From positions 19,072-83,071 of the forward strand of contig NZ_SMYZ01000039.1 in assembly GCF_004919685.1 (NCBI RefSeq): DNA of 64,000 bases, read 5' to 3'. Below the pieces are notes generated by a model that was not told the origin of the DNA, made no database searches, and saw nothing but the letters and a program-made list of their open reading frames with translations. Position numbers and translations under genes: made by a program. Below, one piece after another: positions 8,458-16,764 of the stretch (position 1 is the first letter of the stretch; each line of letters begins with the position of its first letter). Origin of the DNA: Mesorhizobium norvegicum. Lineage in GTDB: Bacteria > Pseudomonadota > Alphaproteobacteria > Rhizobiales > Rhizobiaceae.

Positions 8458-9186
8458 ATGCAGATCGACATCTTCCTCCAAAGTATCGTGACACTGGCGA
8501 ACGCAGCGTTCCTGACGATAGCGCTGACGGTCCCGTCGCTGGTGATCGGCTTCGTCATCTCCGTGCCCTTGGCATTCATGCGGGCATCGGACAGCCGATA
8601 TCTTTCGTCGGCCATACTGGCCTACACCTACGTGGTTCGCGGCACGCCGTTGCTGGTGCAACTCTTCCTTATCTACTACGGCCTCGGCCAGATCGACGTG
8701 ATCCGCCACAGCCCCCTCTGGGTATTGTTGCGCGACCCCTTCTGGTGCGCGCTGCTCGCCTTCTCGCTGAACAGCGCCGCCTACACGACGGAACTCTTCC
8801 GGGGTGCAATCCAGGCGGTGCCGCGCGGATTGGTCGAAGCCGCGGAAGCCGTCGGCATGTCACGTTTGCAGCAGGCAAGGCTCATCACATTTCCCATCGC
8901 GTTCCGCGCGGCATTGCCGTCCTACACCAACGAGGTCATCGGGCTGCTGAAAGCCAGTTCCTTGGCCAGCACGGTGACGCTTCTCGAAATCACCGGCGTA
9001 GCGCGACGGCTCGTTTCCGAGACTTTCGCGCCCTATGAAATATTCCTCGCCGCAGGCGTCATCTATCTCGCTCTCACATACCTCGTAACGTCGGTCTTCC
9101 GGCTTCTGGAGAGGCACCTCGCAGGCGCTGAGCCGAAAGTAGCGCGAGAGACGGCGATGCTCTCGTTGCGGCGGATTTCGCCATGA
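8458..9186 (+). CDS. Amino-acid ABC transporter permease, second subunit
   Basis: A 242-residue permease homologous to its neighbour: 'YVVRGTPLLVQLFLIYYGLG' and EAA loop 'PRGLVEAAEAVGMSRLQQAR'. The start follows a GAGGGAGGAAG ribosome site 3-13 bp upstream. Its stop overlaps the racemase start by 4 bp (ATGA), showing translational coupling between transport and racemisation. Confidence 0.88.
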   Translation: MQIDIFLQSIVTLANAAFLTIALTVPSLVIGFVISVPLAFMRASDSRYLSSAILAYTYVVRGTPLLVQLFLIYYGLGQIDVIRHSPLWVLLRDPFWCALLAFSLNSAAYTTELFRGAIQAVPRGLVEAAEAVGMSRLQQARLITFPIAFRAALPSYTNEVIGLLKASSLASTVTLLEITGVARRLVSETFAPYEIFLAAGVIYLALTYLVTSVFRLLERHLAGAEPKVARETAMLSLRRISP

Positions 9187-10307
9187 CGGATGCGCTGTCC
9201 CTGTTAGCGTCCCCAGCCGCAGCGTCCTGTTGGCGCGAGATCAGCCTTTCGGCGATCATCCACAACTATCGCGCTGTCAGGGTTGCCGTGGGGCCCGCCG
9301 TCAAGATCTTTGCCTGCCTCAAAAACGATGCCTATGGCTGTGGCGCCGCAGAGGTCGCAGCTGTACTGGCGGCCGAGGGGGTGGACGGGTTCGGCGTTGC
9401 CTCAGCTCGAGACGCCTATCGCGTCCGCTCGCGAGCTCCCCGAACGCCAATTCTGCTCTATCCCGGCATAAGTCCCCAATGGGCCAGGGATGTATCGAAG
9501 CAGGACCTCACAATCACCCTTTCGAATGTATCCGAGTTGGACGCCTGGGCGGCGACCTCGGAAAGGCTGGCCGCCTTCGTCAAGGTCGACCTCGGTTTCT
9601 GGCGCGCCGGCGCACTTCCGTCCGAGATCGAAGGATTGCTCGATAGGGCCGCCGCTACACCCAATATCGACGTCAAGGGCTTGTACGCGCATTTGAACGA
9701 ACTTCCAGGCACCGGGCCGACAGCCAGTGAGCAGTGGAGCCGCCTGAAAGACCTTTTGGCAACTATCAGTCGACGACCCGCTATCATCATGTTGTCCAGC
9801 AGCGACGGAGTGCTGCGCCATCCCGAGATGGATTTGGATGCGGTCGACCCTGGGGCAATGCTGTTCGGCATCGCGGACACGGCGAGGGCGGCACGCCCAC
9901 TCACCCTCAAACCAGCGCTTCACGCGATCAAGGCTCGGCTCGTTTCGGTCAAACGGGCCGATGCCAGCATAGGCCCTGTACCTGATCTGCCCGGTTATAG
10001 CTCCGACATGCAAATCGGCGTGCTTGGCATAGGCTGGGGACACGGCCTGCCGAGGGATTTGCCATTTGGCGCCAGCGCGATCATCCGTGGGAAGCGGATC
10101 CCGCTGCTTGCTCCCCTGCACCTGGAGCATGTGCGTGTCGACCTGACCTGCGTCCCGGATGCTGCCCTCGGCGACGAAGCGATCCTGCTCGGATCAGCCG
10201 ATGGCGAACACATCGATCTGGCCGAACTGGCCAGGCATTGGCGCACCGACAGCGTCGGCATCTGCTGCGGGCTGCAGCCGGATCTGGCGCGGGTCTACAC
10301 GCTCTGA
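9183..10307 (+). CDS. Alanine-racemase-like PLP enzyme
   Basis: A 374-residue fold-type III PLP enzyme. The PLP lysine K47 lies in 'ACLKNDAYGCG' (family consensus VKADAYGHG), followed by a TIM-barrel region and a C-terminal beta domain. The usual catalytic Tyr motif (GYGDGY type) is replaced by 'GIGWGHGLP', with Trp at about residue 285. This suggests an altered reaction or substrate rather than housekeeping alanine racemisation. Its 4-bp overlap with an amino-acid permease points to a catabolic role on an imported amino acid or opine-like compound. Annotation as 'alanine racemase family' is sound; the substrate is unknown. Confidence 0.82.
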   Translation: MTDALSLLASPAAASCWREISLSAIIHNYRAVRVAVGPAVKIFACLKNDAYGCGAAEVAAVLAAEGVDGFGVASARDAYRVRSRAPRTPILLYPGISPQWARDVSKQDLTITLSNVSELDAWAATSERLAAFVKVDLGFWRAGALPSEIEGLLDRAAATPNIDVKGLYAHLNELPGTGPTASEQWSRLKDLLATISRRPAIIMLSSSDGVLRHPEMDLDAVDPGAMLFGIADTARAARPLTLKPALHAIKARLVSVKRADASIGPVPDLPGYSSDMQIGVLGIGWGHGLPRDLPFGASAIIRGKRIPLLAPLHLEHVRVDLTCVPDAALGDEAILLGSADGEHIDLAELARHWRTDSVGICCGLQPDLARVYTL

Positions 10308-10349
10308 ACCCACGAACGGACATCGCAACCAAAAAAGGGGAATCAAATC

Positions 10350-11195
10350 ATGCCTAAACATCTTTTGCCGATCGCCTTCGCAGCCATGTTATGGGCGATG
10401 GGCGCTCACGCCGGCACTCGAACCGCGATCACCATCGCCTCCGAGGGTGCATCTCCGCCATGGGACTCGATCGATTCCAACGGCCAACTCGTCGGCTACG
10501 ACATCGACGTCGGCAAGGAATTGTGCCGCCGCATGGCCATCGAATGCAAGTTCGTAGCGCAGGATTGGGACGGGATCATCCCTGCACTCACCGTTGGAAA
10601 ATACGACGCGATTATCTCTGGGATGTCCATCACCGAGAAGCGCAAGAAGACCATATCTTTCTCTGCGCCCTACGCGATCGGCACCAACCAGATCGTCATG
10701 CGCCGGGATCTGAACTTGCCGCCAACCGACATAAAGCTGAAGCTGGACCTCACCGGAATCGACGCCGGCAAACAGGCGATCCTCGACCAGCTCAAGGCGG
10801 CCCTGACTGGGAAAAATCTCGGCGTGCTGCGCTCCTCCAATTCCGAGGCAGTCTTGACCGACCTGTTCGGCAAAGTGGCGACGATCAGGAGCTACGACTC
10901 TCTGGAGAACCTGAAGCTTGACCTCGCCGCCGACCGGATCGACGGCGGATTAGCCGATTACTCCAACTGGAAGCTGTTTCTGGACAGTCCGGACGGACGA
11001 AACGCAGCTTTCTATGGTCCGCAACTCTTTGGCGGAACGTGGGGACCCGGCATTGGCATCGGCATCAGGAAGGACGATGGCGACCTGGTGGAGGCGTTCA
11101 ACAAGGCGATTGCCGGCGCGGTCACCGACGGCACGTTGAAGAAACTCAGCCTGCAATGGTTCGGCTTCGACATCTCTCCACCCGAGACGCCCTGA
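10350..11195 (+). CDS. Amino-acid ABC transporter substrate-binding protein
   Basis: A 281-residue periplasmic binding protein with an N-terminal Sec signal (about residues 1-21, cleavage after 'MGAHA'). Family-3 solute-binding features follow: 'GASPPWDSIDSNGQLVGYDI', 'DWDGIIPALTVGKYDAIISG' and 'MSITEKRKKTISFS', the hallmark of the lysine/arginine/ornithine/octopine class. It delivers substrate to the two permeases upstream. An AAAAGGGG purine stretch precedes the start. Confidence 0.9.
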   Translation: MPKHLLPIAFAAMLWAMGAHAGTRTAITIASEGASPPWDSIDSNGQLVGYDIDVGKELCRRMAIECKFVAQDWDGIIPALTVGKYDAIISGMSITEKRKKTISFSAPYAIGTNQIVMRRDLNLPPTDIKLKLDLTGIDAGKQAILDQLKAALTGKNLGVLRSSNSEAVLTDLFGKVATIRSYDSLENLKLDLAADRIDGGLADYSNWKLFLDSPDGRNAAFYGPQLFGGTWGPGIGIGIRKDDGDLVEAFNKAIAGAVTDGTLKKLSLQWFGFDISPPETP

Positions 11196-11295
11196 GCGCC
11201 ATCGCTCAAGTTCTCCAAATTGCGGCATGGCGGAGCAACAGGATCCGCCATGCCCTCCCCTGAAGTTCGTCCTTTGGAAAAGATACTGTCCAACA

Positions 11296-12528
11296 ATGAC
11301 ACCCTTCACCGTCGCAATGACTGGCCAATCCCTGATCCATCACGATATCCGCGCGTCATCGGACAGCAGTTTTCATGACATTGTGCAGATGTTGAAGACC
11401 GCCGACGTCGCCTTCACCAATCTCGAGACGACCATAACGGGACGCCACCCTGGCTGGCCGATGAAGGGATCGTTTTTCGGTTGCTCCGAACCGTTGGTCC
11501 TCGACGTTCTGGAAGATATGGGCATCAACACTCTCTCCTTGGCGAACAACCACGCTTTTGACCTGGGTCCAGGTGGGGTGCTGTCCACTATCGAGGAGGT
11601 GGGCGCGCGCGGGTTTCTCCATGCCGGCACAGGCGCTGACCGTGCCACCGCGATGACACCCCGATCGAAGAGGTTGGGAGCCAAGACGGTTACCTTGGCT
11701 GCCATGGATGCCGGACCCGGACCGGCGACGATGTATGCCGACGACGCAGCTTCCGACAGGCCCGCTCGGCCAGGCGTCAACAGGCTGGAGGTGCGTCGGC
11801 TCTTCGGGGTCGATCCTGAAAAGTTCGACATGCTGACCGCCATACAGTCGACATTCAAGAGCGGCGAGTTAGAGAGGGCAAACTATTACCAACCAGACGA
11901 TCCGCCAGTCGTGAGCGACCCTCGCGATATTGACTTCTATGGGACGGTGTTCCGACGGTCGGCCCAGAACCGACGGCACATTCTCATGGACCAAACCAGT
12001 GCGTCCAACCAGCTTGCCGCCATAAGCGACGCCGCCCACCGTGGTGAGTTCGTCATAGCCTATCTTCACCATCACCATTGGGAGCCCGACTGGCGCGAAG
12101 TTCCCGACTGGGTGAGAGTATTCGCCAGAAGGTGCGTCGACGCCGGTGCGCGGATATTTGCCTGCCACGGCGCGCCTGTGCTGCAGCCGGTGGAGATTTA
12201 CAAATCTGCCCCACTATTTTTTGGGCTCGGCAATTTCATCTTTCACGTTCCAGAGCACGAGGCTGAGTGGAACTCGGCCGACGTCTGGAAAAGCGTTGTC
12301 GCCCGTTGCTGCTTCAATGAGGGCGGCGCGCTCTGTGCCATGTCACTGGAACCGATCATCCTGGGCGGAGAGAAATCGCTTGAGACGGGGCTACCTCACA
12401 CGAGGCGCGTGCCGGTGCTAGCCAGGAGCGAGATGGGCCGCTCAATCATCGCGGATCTTGCCCGGCGATCGGCGTCTTATGGCACGAAGATCGAACCAGA
12501 GGGCTTTTCGGGAAGGGTCCTGATTTAA
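11296..12528 (+). CDS. CapA-family (poly-gamma-glutamate type) metallophosphatase
   Basis: A 410-residue protein of the CapA/PgsA calcineurin-like superfamily. Motifs: 'TGQSLI', 'VAFTNLETTITG', 'LSLANNHAFDLGPGG', 'FVIAYLHHHHWEPD' and 'FACHGAPVLQPVEIY', giving the Asn/His metal ligands. No signal peptide is obvious, so it may be cytoplasmic, unlike membrane CapA. ATG at 11296 chosen as the family start ('TPFTVAMTGQS'). Placement after an amino-acid transporter and racemase suggests hydrolysis or processing of an imported amino-acid conjugate; this is inferred. Confidence 0.82.
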   Translation: MTPFTVAMTGQSLIHHDIRASSDSSFHDIVQMLKTADVAFTNLETTITGRHPGWPMKGSFFGCSEPLVLDVLEDMGINTLSLANNHAFDLGPGGVLSTIEEVGARGFLHAGTGADRATAMTPRSKRLGAKTVTLAAMDAGPGPATMYADDAASDRPARPGVNRLEVRRLFGVDPEKFDMLTAIQSTFKSGELERANYYQPDDPPVVSDPRDIDFYGTVFRRSAQNRRHILMDQTSASNQLAAISDAAHRGEFVIAYLHHHHWEPDWREVPDWVRVFARRCVDAGARIFACHGAPVLQPVEIYKSAPLFFGLGNFIFHVPEHEAEWNSADVWKSVVARCCFNEGGALCAMSLEPIILGGEKSLETGLPHTRRVPVLARSEMGRSIIADLARRSASYGTKIEPEGFSGRVLI

Positions 12529-12545
12529 AGTTGTCGCCGTCGCGT

Positions 12546-12612
12546 GGGCGGCCCCGCCGACTAACAGGAGAAGTGGCATCGGGTGTAAAGGGCCGCCCGG
12601 TTCACGTACGTG
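12546..12612. promoter_or_regulatory. Leader/promoter region of the traR-like gene with dyads
   Basis: The 220 bp between the capA-like stop and the traR-like start carries no convincing gene. It contains a 9-bp perfect inverted repeat GGGCGGCCC (12546-12554)/GGGCCGCCC (12590-12598) and a 10-bp palindrome CACGTACGTG at 12603-12612. These may form a terminator-like hairpin and an operator; both functions are inferred. Confidence 0.35.
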
Positions 12613-12749
12613 GGCGGCGGCGATTGCAGAAAGGTCCCCGCAGCTTGTTAGTTGAGCCCACTGGGGCGTGGTTACTTTCGCGTGGCCGCCGCTCCTCCCA
12701 AGGCGCTGAGGTTGTCAGTCGCGACGGCGCTGACACCTCACCGCCGAAG

Positions 12750-13499
12750 ATGATCCAAGATCTTCAGGATAGTCTCATGTCGCTCTATGACCTTATCTTC
12801 AGAGATTTCGTTGACGCACTTGAAACCGCCCACGATGAGCTTGGTTTCAGAGGAGCCGCTGATCGCTTTGCCAAGCGGCTGGGTTACCGATGGTTTGCCT
12901 ATCTCGGGTTTTCGGAACCAGCGCTCAAGGTGCTTTCTTCCTATCCAAATTCGTGGGCGCAGCAATACATTGCGCAAAGGTATAAGGATATCGACCCAAT
13001 CGTCGGGCTGGCCCGAACATCGCAACGATTGTTTCAATGGGATCGCCGGACCGTGCGATTGCCATCAGCATCTCAGCAGCGCTTTTTCGCGGAGGCGGCC
13101 AAATTTGGGATTCACAGTGGCGCGACCGTTCCGATATGTGGAGGCTTTGGCCGCTTCGCCGCCTTCACAGTCGCGGGCAATGGGGACGTAAGTCTTGAGG
13201 CTCGTCCAACGGAAATGATGGATACCCTGCAACTTGCCGGGCTCTACTTTCATGCTCACGTCCACGCGAAACTCCAACTCGGCCTGACTCGTCTTGCCGA
13301 CGCACCACTAACCCAACGAGAGCGGCAGTGCCTTTTCTGGGCGGCCCGCGGCAAGAAGATGCCAGAAACTGCCAAAATCCTCGGCATAGCTCCGCGAACA
13401 GTGGTCTTCCATCTTGAGAATGCCCGGTCGAAGTTGAGCGCGTCCACTGTGACACAGGCCGTCGCCGAGGCAGCGCAGCGCGGCGTCATCTTATTCTGA
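12750..13499 (+). CDS. LuxR-family quorum-sensing regulator (TraR-like)
   Basis: A 249-residue protein with an N-terminal autoinducer-binding domain (about residues 15-160; 'YRWFAYLGF', 'YIAQRYKDIDPIV' and 'FQWDRR' with the conserved W/Y/D cluster) and a C-terminal LuxR HTH ('PLTQRERQCLFWAARGKKMPETAKILGIAPRTVVFHLEN'-type, conserved E, W and G positions). It likely binds the acyl-homoserine lactone made by the synthase 230 bp downstream and activates ICE excision and transfer genes. Start 12750 gives a usual TraR length; ATG 12777 is an alternative. The frame extends upstream to 12531 without similarity. Confidence 0.88.
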   Translation: MIQDLQDSLMSLYDLIFRDFVDALETAHDELGFRGAADRFAKRLGYRWFAYLGFSEPALKVLSSYPNSWAQQYIAQRYKDIDPIVGLARTSQRLFQWDRRTVRLPSASQQRFFAEAAKFGIHSGATVPICGGFGRFAAFTVAGNGDVSLEARPTEMMDTLQLAGLYFHAHVHAKLQLGLTRLADAPLTQRERQCLFWAARGKKMPETAKILGIAPRTVVFHLENARSKLSASTVTQAVAEAAQRGVILF

Positions 13500-13592
13500 C
13501 TAGGGCGCCATGCTACTTCGCCTAAGACCGCCACAGGCGCCCTGACGTCGCGATCTGCTTTCTGACCGACATCCCATTGATTTAGCAGCCAC

Positions 13593-13605
13593 TGCTACAG
13601 TAGCA
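13593..13605. promoter_or_regulatory. Candidate tra/lux box upstream of the AHL synthase
   Basis: TGCTACAGTAGCA is a perfect 6-bp dyad around one base, inside an AT-richer promoter-like stretch 125 bp before the synthase start. LuxR-type proteins bind such dyads, so autoinduction by the upstream TraR-like protein is plausible. Confidence 0.45.
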
Positions 13606-13729
13606 ATAACTGCTATATAGGAGAATTTTGCGCTAGAACTTACTCGCCAAAACGCCCTGTAAAACTCTACAGCTACGTCAATCGGCTCACCGTGTTCTTT
13701 GTTTGCCACAAACAAAGGAGCCTCCTGCC

Positions 13730-14368
13730 ATGCGTGTAATTTCAATTGCTCACTCTGACTACTGTGAATTTCCTGACCTGATCTTGGGCATGCACCGTTT
13801 GCGCTATCGCATTTTTCGGAACCGGCTGAATTGGAACGTCTCTGTTTCGCGCGATATGGAGATCGACGCTTACGACGCGCTCAAGCCGACATACATCATT
13901 GCTGTCGACGAAGGCAGCTCGGTCATCGGTTGTGCGAGGCTGCTGCCGACAACGGGGCCAACAATGCTGACGAATACCTTCCCGGCGTTGCTTGGACCAA
14001 ATCCACCTCCGCGAAGCGAGAAAATGTTCGAAAGTTCGCGCTTCTGCGTTGATACAAACTCGGCTGACATTGTGTCCGCAACGGGCCTACGTGACGTCAC
14101 GTTCAGTCTCCTCGCGGGGATTCTCGAGTGGGGATTATTACACCGTCAAGAGGCAGTGGTCACTGTAACCGATGTTCGATTCGAGCGCATTTTAAGACGC
14201 GCTGGATGGCCGTTGGAGCGCTTTGCTCCGCCCCTGCAGATTGACGACACAAAGGCGTTGGCCGGTCATCTGCCAATCTCTGAACCGGCGCTGATGAACG
14301 TCCGTGAGATGGGACAGATCCGAGGGTCGGTGCTCGCGGCTCGCTTCACCCATCAGGCGGCGGCGTGA
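13730..14368 (+). CDS. Acyl-homoserine-lactone synthase (TraI/LuxI-like)
   Basis: A 212-residue autoinducer synthase. Conserved residues of the family are present: R and F in 'LRYRIFRNRLNW', the D-x-x-D run 'SRDMEIDAYD', 'VIGCARLLPTTGPTMLTNTF' and 'FESSRFCVD'. It would make an acyl-homoserine lactone from acyl-ACP and SAM in the cytoplasm. ATG 13730 follows AAAGGAG by 8 bp; the longer reading from 13703 lacks family similarity. It follows the traR-like gene, with a dyad promoter element between them, the arrangement of ICE quorum-sensing loci that trigger excision at high cell density. Confidence 0.9.
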   Translation: MRVISIAHSDYCEFPDLILGMHRLRYRIFRNRLNWNVSVSRDMEIDAYDALKPTYIIAVDEGSSVIGCARLLPTTGPTMLTNTFPALLGPNPPPRSEKMFESSRFCVDTNSADIVSATGLRDVTFSLLAGILEWGLLHRQEAVVTVTDVRFERILRRAGWPLERFAPPLQIDDTKALAGHLPISEPALMNVREMGQIRGSVLAARFTHQAAA

Positions 14369-14390
14369 TCATGGATGCTGCAAGTCGGTA

Positions 14391-15344
14391 ATGGCCATCG
14401 AACTGCGCCATCTTCGTTACGCTGTCGCCGCCGAACAATATGGCAGCTTCCGCCGTGCAGCTGAGGCGCTTGGCGTCAAGCAGTCGTCGCTCAGCCGCCG
14501 CATTCGCCAGATGGAGGATCGCCTAGGAGTCGCGGTGTTCGAGCGATCCAGCAGCGGCGTGCGGCTCACAATCGCCGGAACCGAAATTCTGCGCACTTCC
14601 CGGCACCTGGTCTATGGGTTGGACCACCTAGTGGCGTCCGCCAAGGCCGCAGGCCGGGGAGAAACCGGCCGGCTGGCCATCGGGTTCTATACGTCGTTGT
14701 CGGCAGGGAATTTGCGCGCGAGCTTGATGGAACATGCGCGACGGTTTCCCGAAGTGGAAATCCGCACGGTCGAGGGCGAGCGGGCACGTCTTTTCGTAGG
14801 TCTTGAGCATGGCACGCTCGACGTTGCCATCGTCACCGGAGAGCCGCCCGTTCGCGAAGGAGGATTAATGGCCTTATGGGGCGAACGCATCATGGTCGCA
14901 GTCCCGGAGAGCCATCCCCTGACAGCGAACGAGGTCGTGTATTGGACCGACCTCAGAAGCGAGACCTTGCTGCTGAGCCAGCGCGATCCTGGACCGGAAC
15001 TCCGAGACATTCTCCTGGCAAAACTCGCCTCACCCGGCGTCCAGCCCAAAATTGTCAGCGAGGACGTCAGCCACGAAGGCATAATGAGTTTGGTGAGCGC
15101 GGGCTTCGGCGTCAGCATGTTCTGCGAGTCTGGGATCGGCGCCAATTACGCCGGCGTTCTCTATCGCGATGTGCAGGACGGCAACGGTCCGAGCCGGATC
15201 AGCTACACCGCTTATTGGCAGAGGCACAACGACAACCCTGCGCTGGCGAACTTCCTCAAGCTGTTGGAGGAGCGCTATCCTTCGCTGTCGACTAGAACTG
15301 CCGAATCCGCCGCGCCTTCGAGAACGCCCGATCAGTCGCCATGA
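14391..15344 (+). CDS. LysR-type transcriptional regulator
   Basis: A 317-residue LysR protein. HTH at residues 3-62: 'LRHLRYAVAAEQYGSFRRAA', 'GVKQSSLSRRIRQMEDRLG'; the effector domain follows. ATG 14391 gives the canonical family N-terminus 22 bp after the AHL synthase stop, so it may be co-transcribed with it. Its last 53 bp overlap the convergent DUF2274 gene. The target is unknown; it could link the quorum-sensing locus to a metabolic signal. Confidence 0.85.
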   Translation: MAIELRHLRYAVAAEQYGSFRRAAEALGVKQSSLSRRIRQMEDRLGVAVFERSSSGVRLTIAGTEILRTSRHLVYGLDHLVASAKAAGRGETGRLAIGFYTSLSAGNLRASLMEHARRFPEVEIRTVEGERARLFVGLEHGTLDVAIVTGEPPVREGGLMALWGERIMVAVPESHPLTANEVVYWTDLRSETLLLSQRDPGPELRDILLAKLASPGVQPKIVSEDVSHEGIMSLVSAGFGVSMFCESGIGANYAGVLYRDVQDGNGPSRISYTAYWQRHNDNPALANFLKLLEERYPSLSTRTAESAAPSRTPDQSP

Positions 15345-15516
15345 AGCGCTCAATCATCGGCGCGATCAGCCTGACCGGTTCGCCAACAGGCTGGCCAGTC
15401 TCTCGACCCAGAGCCTCGGCGTAGGCGATGAGGTCGCGATGCAGAGTGGCCGGCAGTTCGATCGAGATCTTGACCGGCTTGTCGTCGGCGATGGCCCCAA
15501 GTTTCAGCTTCGCCAT
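15292..15516 (-). CDS. DUF2274 protein, last gene of the trb operon
   Basis: A 74-residue DUF2274 protein: 'MAKLKLGAIADDKPVKISIE' then 'LHRDLIAYAEAL'. This ribbon-helix-helix-like small protein regularly closes trb operons of alphaproteobacterial ICEs, directly after trbI as here (3 bp apart). A DNA-binding role is plausible but unproven. It overlaps the end of the convergent LysR gene. Confidence 0.8.
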   Translation of the reverse strand: MAKLKLGAIADDKPVKISIELPATLHRDLIAYAEALGRETGQPVGEPVRLIAPMIERFMATDRAFSKARRIRQF

Positions 15517-15519
15517 GGA

Positions 15520-16764
15520 TCACTCCCCATAGGGTTCGAGGACGAGATCGCGGGTGACGATCACACGGACGGGGAATCCCGGTCGGATGGTGAGCGTCGG
15601 CACTATGTTCAGCTGCCGCTGGACGATCTGCTGGCCTGTCTGGCTGATGCTGTCCGAGGCACCCTGGCGAAGAGCGCGCATGATGTCGCTCTCCTGGCCC
15701 GATGAGCCTGCTTGCGCCCCGATGCTCAGAACCGTGGAAAGTGCTGCAGCCTTGAACAACTCGCCCCAGTGATAGTCGACGCCGTCCTCGAGGCCAGCGT
15801 AGCCCTCGGCGTCCGCGCCAGGCTCTCGTTCCAGAACGATGGAGCGGCCGTCTGGAAAAATCAGTCTGGTCCATACCAGCAATACGCGACGCTGGCCAAA
15901 GCCGACACCATTGTCATACTGGCCGACGAGGCGCGTCCCCTGAGGAATGAGACGGATTTGTCCGGTGGGGCTGTCATAGACATTCTCCGTCACCTGCGCG
16001 GTGATCTGACCCGGCAGGTCGGAACGAATGCCGGTGATGAGGGCGGCTGCGATGACGGCGCCCGCCTGCAGAACGTTCTTCGACGCCGGCGCCGCAACAC
16101 GATCCGACGAGACGGTGCGCTTGTCAGGCGGCTGATCGAGGAACGCGAGTTGGCGGTCCTGCGCCGAGGGCGTCGCTGGCTGCGGCGCAAGGCCGAGGCT
16201 GGCGAGATCGGTCCTTGGCATAGTCTCTGTCGTGGCTTGAGCGACCGTCGCGTCACTTGCGGGCCGCGTTTGCGTGGACGCGAACAGGCGCGCGGTTCTC
16301 GCCGCTTCCAGTTCCTGCTCCCGGCGCTGCACCTCCGGGTCCGGTCCAATGGGCCCTGTAGAGAGCGGGGGGCCGCCATTCTGTGCGGCGAGGATCGGGC
16401 GGCCGAGATCGCCGGGAAGCGGTGGGCCAAGCTTTGGAACGCCCGCATAGTCCCTTGGCAGGCCGGCAAGCCCATCGGGGGTCGAACGATTGTCGGTTGA
16501 ATACAGCTCCTGACCCTGGCCTTGTTGACGGTTCTGAAGCGCGTAGATCAACGCACCGCCGACAGTCAGGCTTGCGGCGAGCCCCAATCCGGCCAGCGCC
16601 TTGCGGGACAGACGCGTCACGCGCGGCGGCTCGGCGCGCAGCCGCATGGCCGCGGCCGGCTCCCCTGTCAACGGCCGGGCCTCATCCGCAGCGGATGCCT
16701 CCGGCCCGGCGTCATTCACCGGCCCCCGGCCTTCTTCCTTCCCCGGATCGAATGTGTTGCTCAC
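15520..16764 (-). CDS. trbI: TrbI, type IV secretion core channel protein
   Basis: A 414-residue VirB10/TrbI protein of the mating-pair apparatus, spanning inner to outer membrane. A cytoplasmic proline-rich N-terminus is followed by one transmembrane helix at about residues 55-75 ('LGLAASLTVGGALIYALQN'). After a low-complexity periplasmic region comes the TrbI beta-barrel domain ('VLQAGAVIAAALITGIRSDL', 'IRLIPQGTRLVGQYD', 'GYAGLEDGVDYHW'). Overlaps trbG by 4 bp. Confidence 0.93.
   Translation of the reverse strand: MSNTFDPGKEEGRGPVNDAGPEASAADEARPLTGEPAAAMRLRAEPPRVTRLSRKALAGLGLAASLTVGGALIYALQNRQQGQGQELYSTDNRSTPDGLAGLPRDYAGVPKLGPPLPGDLGRPILAAQNGGPPLSTGPIGPDPEVQRREQELEAARTARLFASTQTRPASDATVAQATTETMPRTDLASLGLAPQPATPSAQDRQLAFLDQPPDKRTVSSDRVAAPASKNVLQAGAVIAAALITGIRSDLPGQITAQVTENVYDSPTGQIRLIPQGTRLVGQYDNGVGFGQRRVLLVWTRLIFPDGRSIVLEREPGADAEGYAGLEDGVDYHWGELFKAAALSTVLSIGAQAGSSGQESDIMRALRQGASDSISQTGQQIVQRQLNIVPTLTIRPGFPVRVIVTRDLVLEPYGE

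Noticed and set aside
12531-12749. Longer start for the LuxR-type regulator
   Set aside because: The extra 73 codons are low-complexity Arg/Gly-rich and hold inverted repeats; typical TraR length is reached from 12750.
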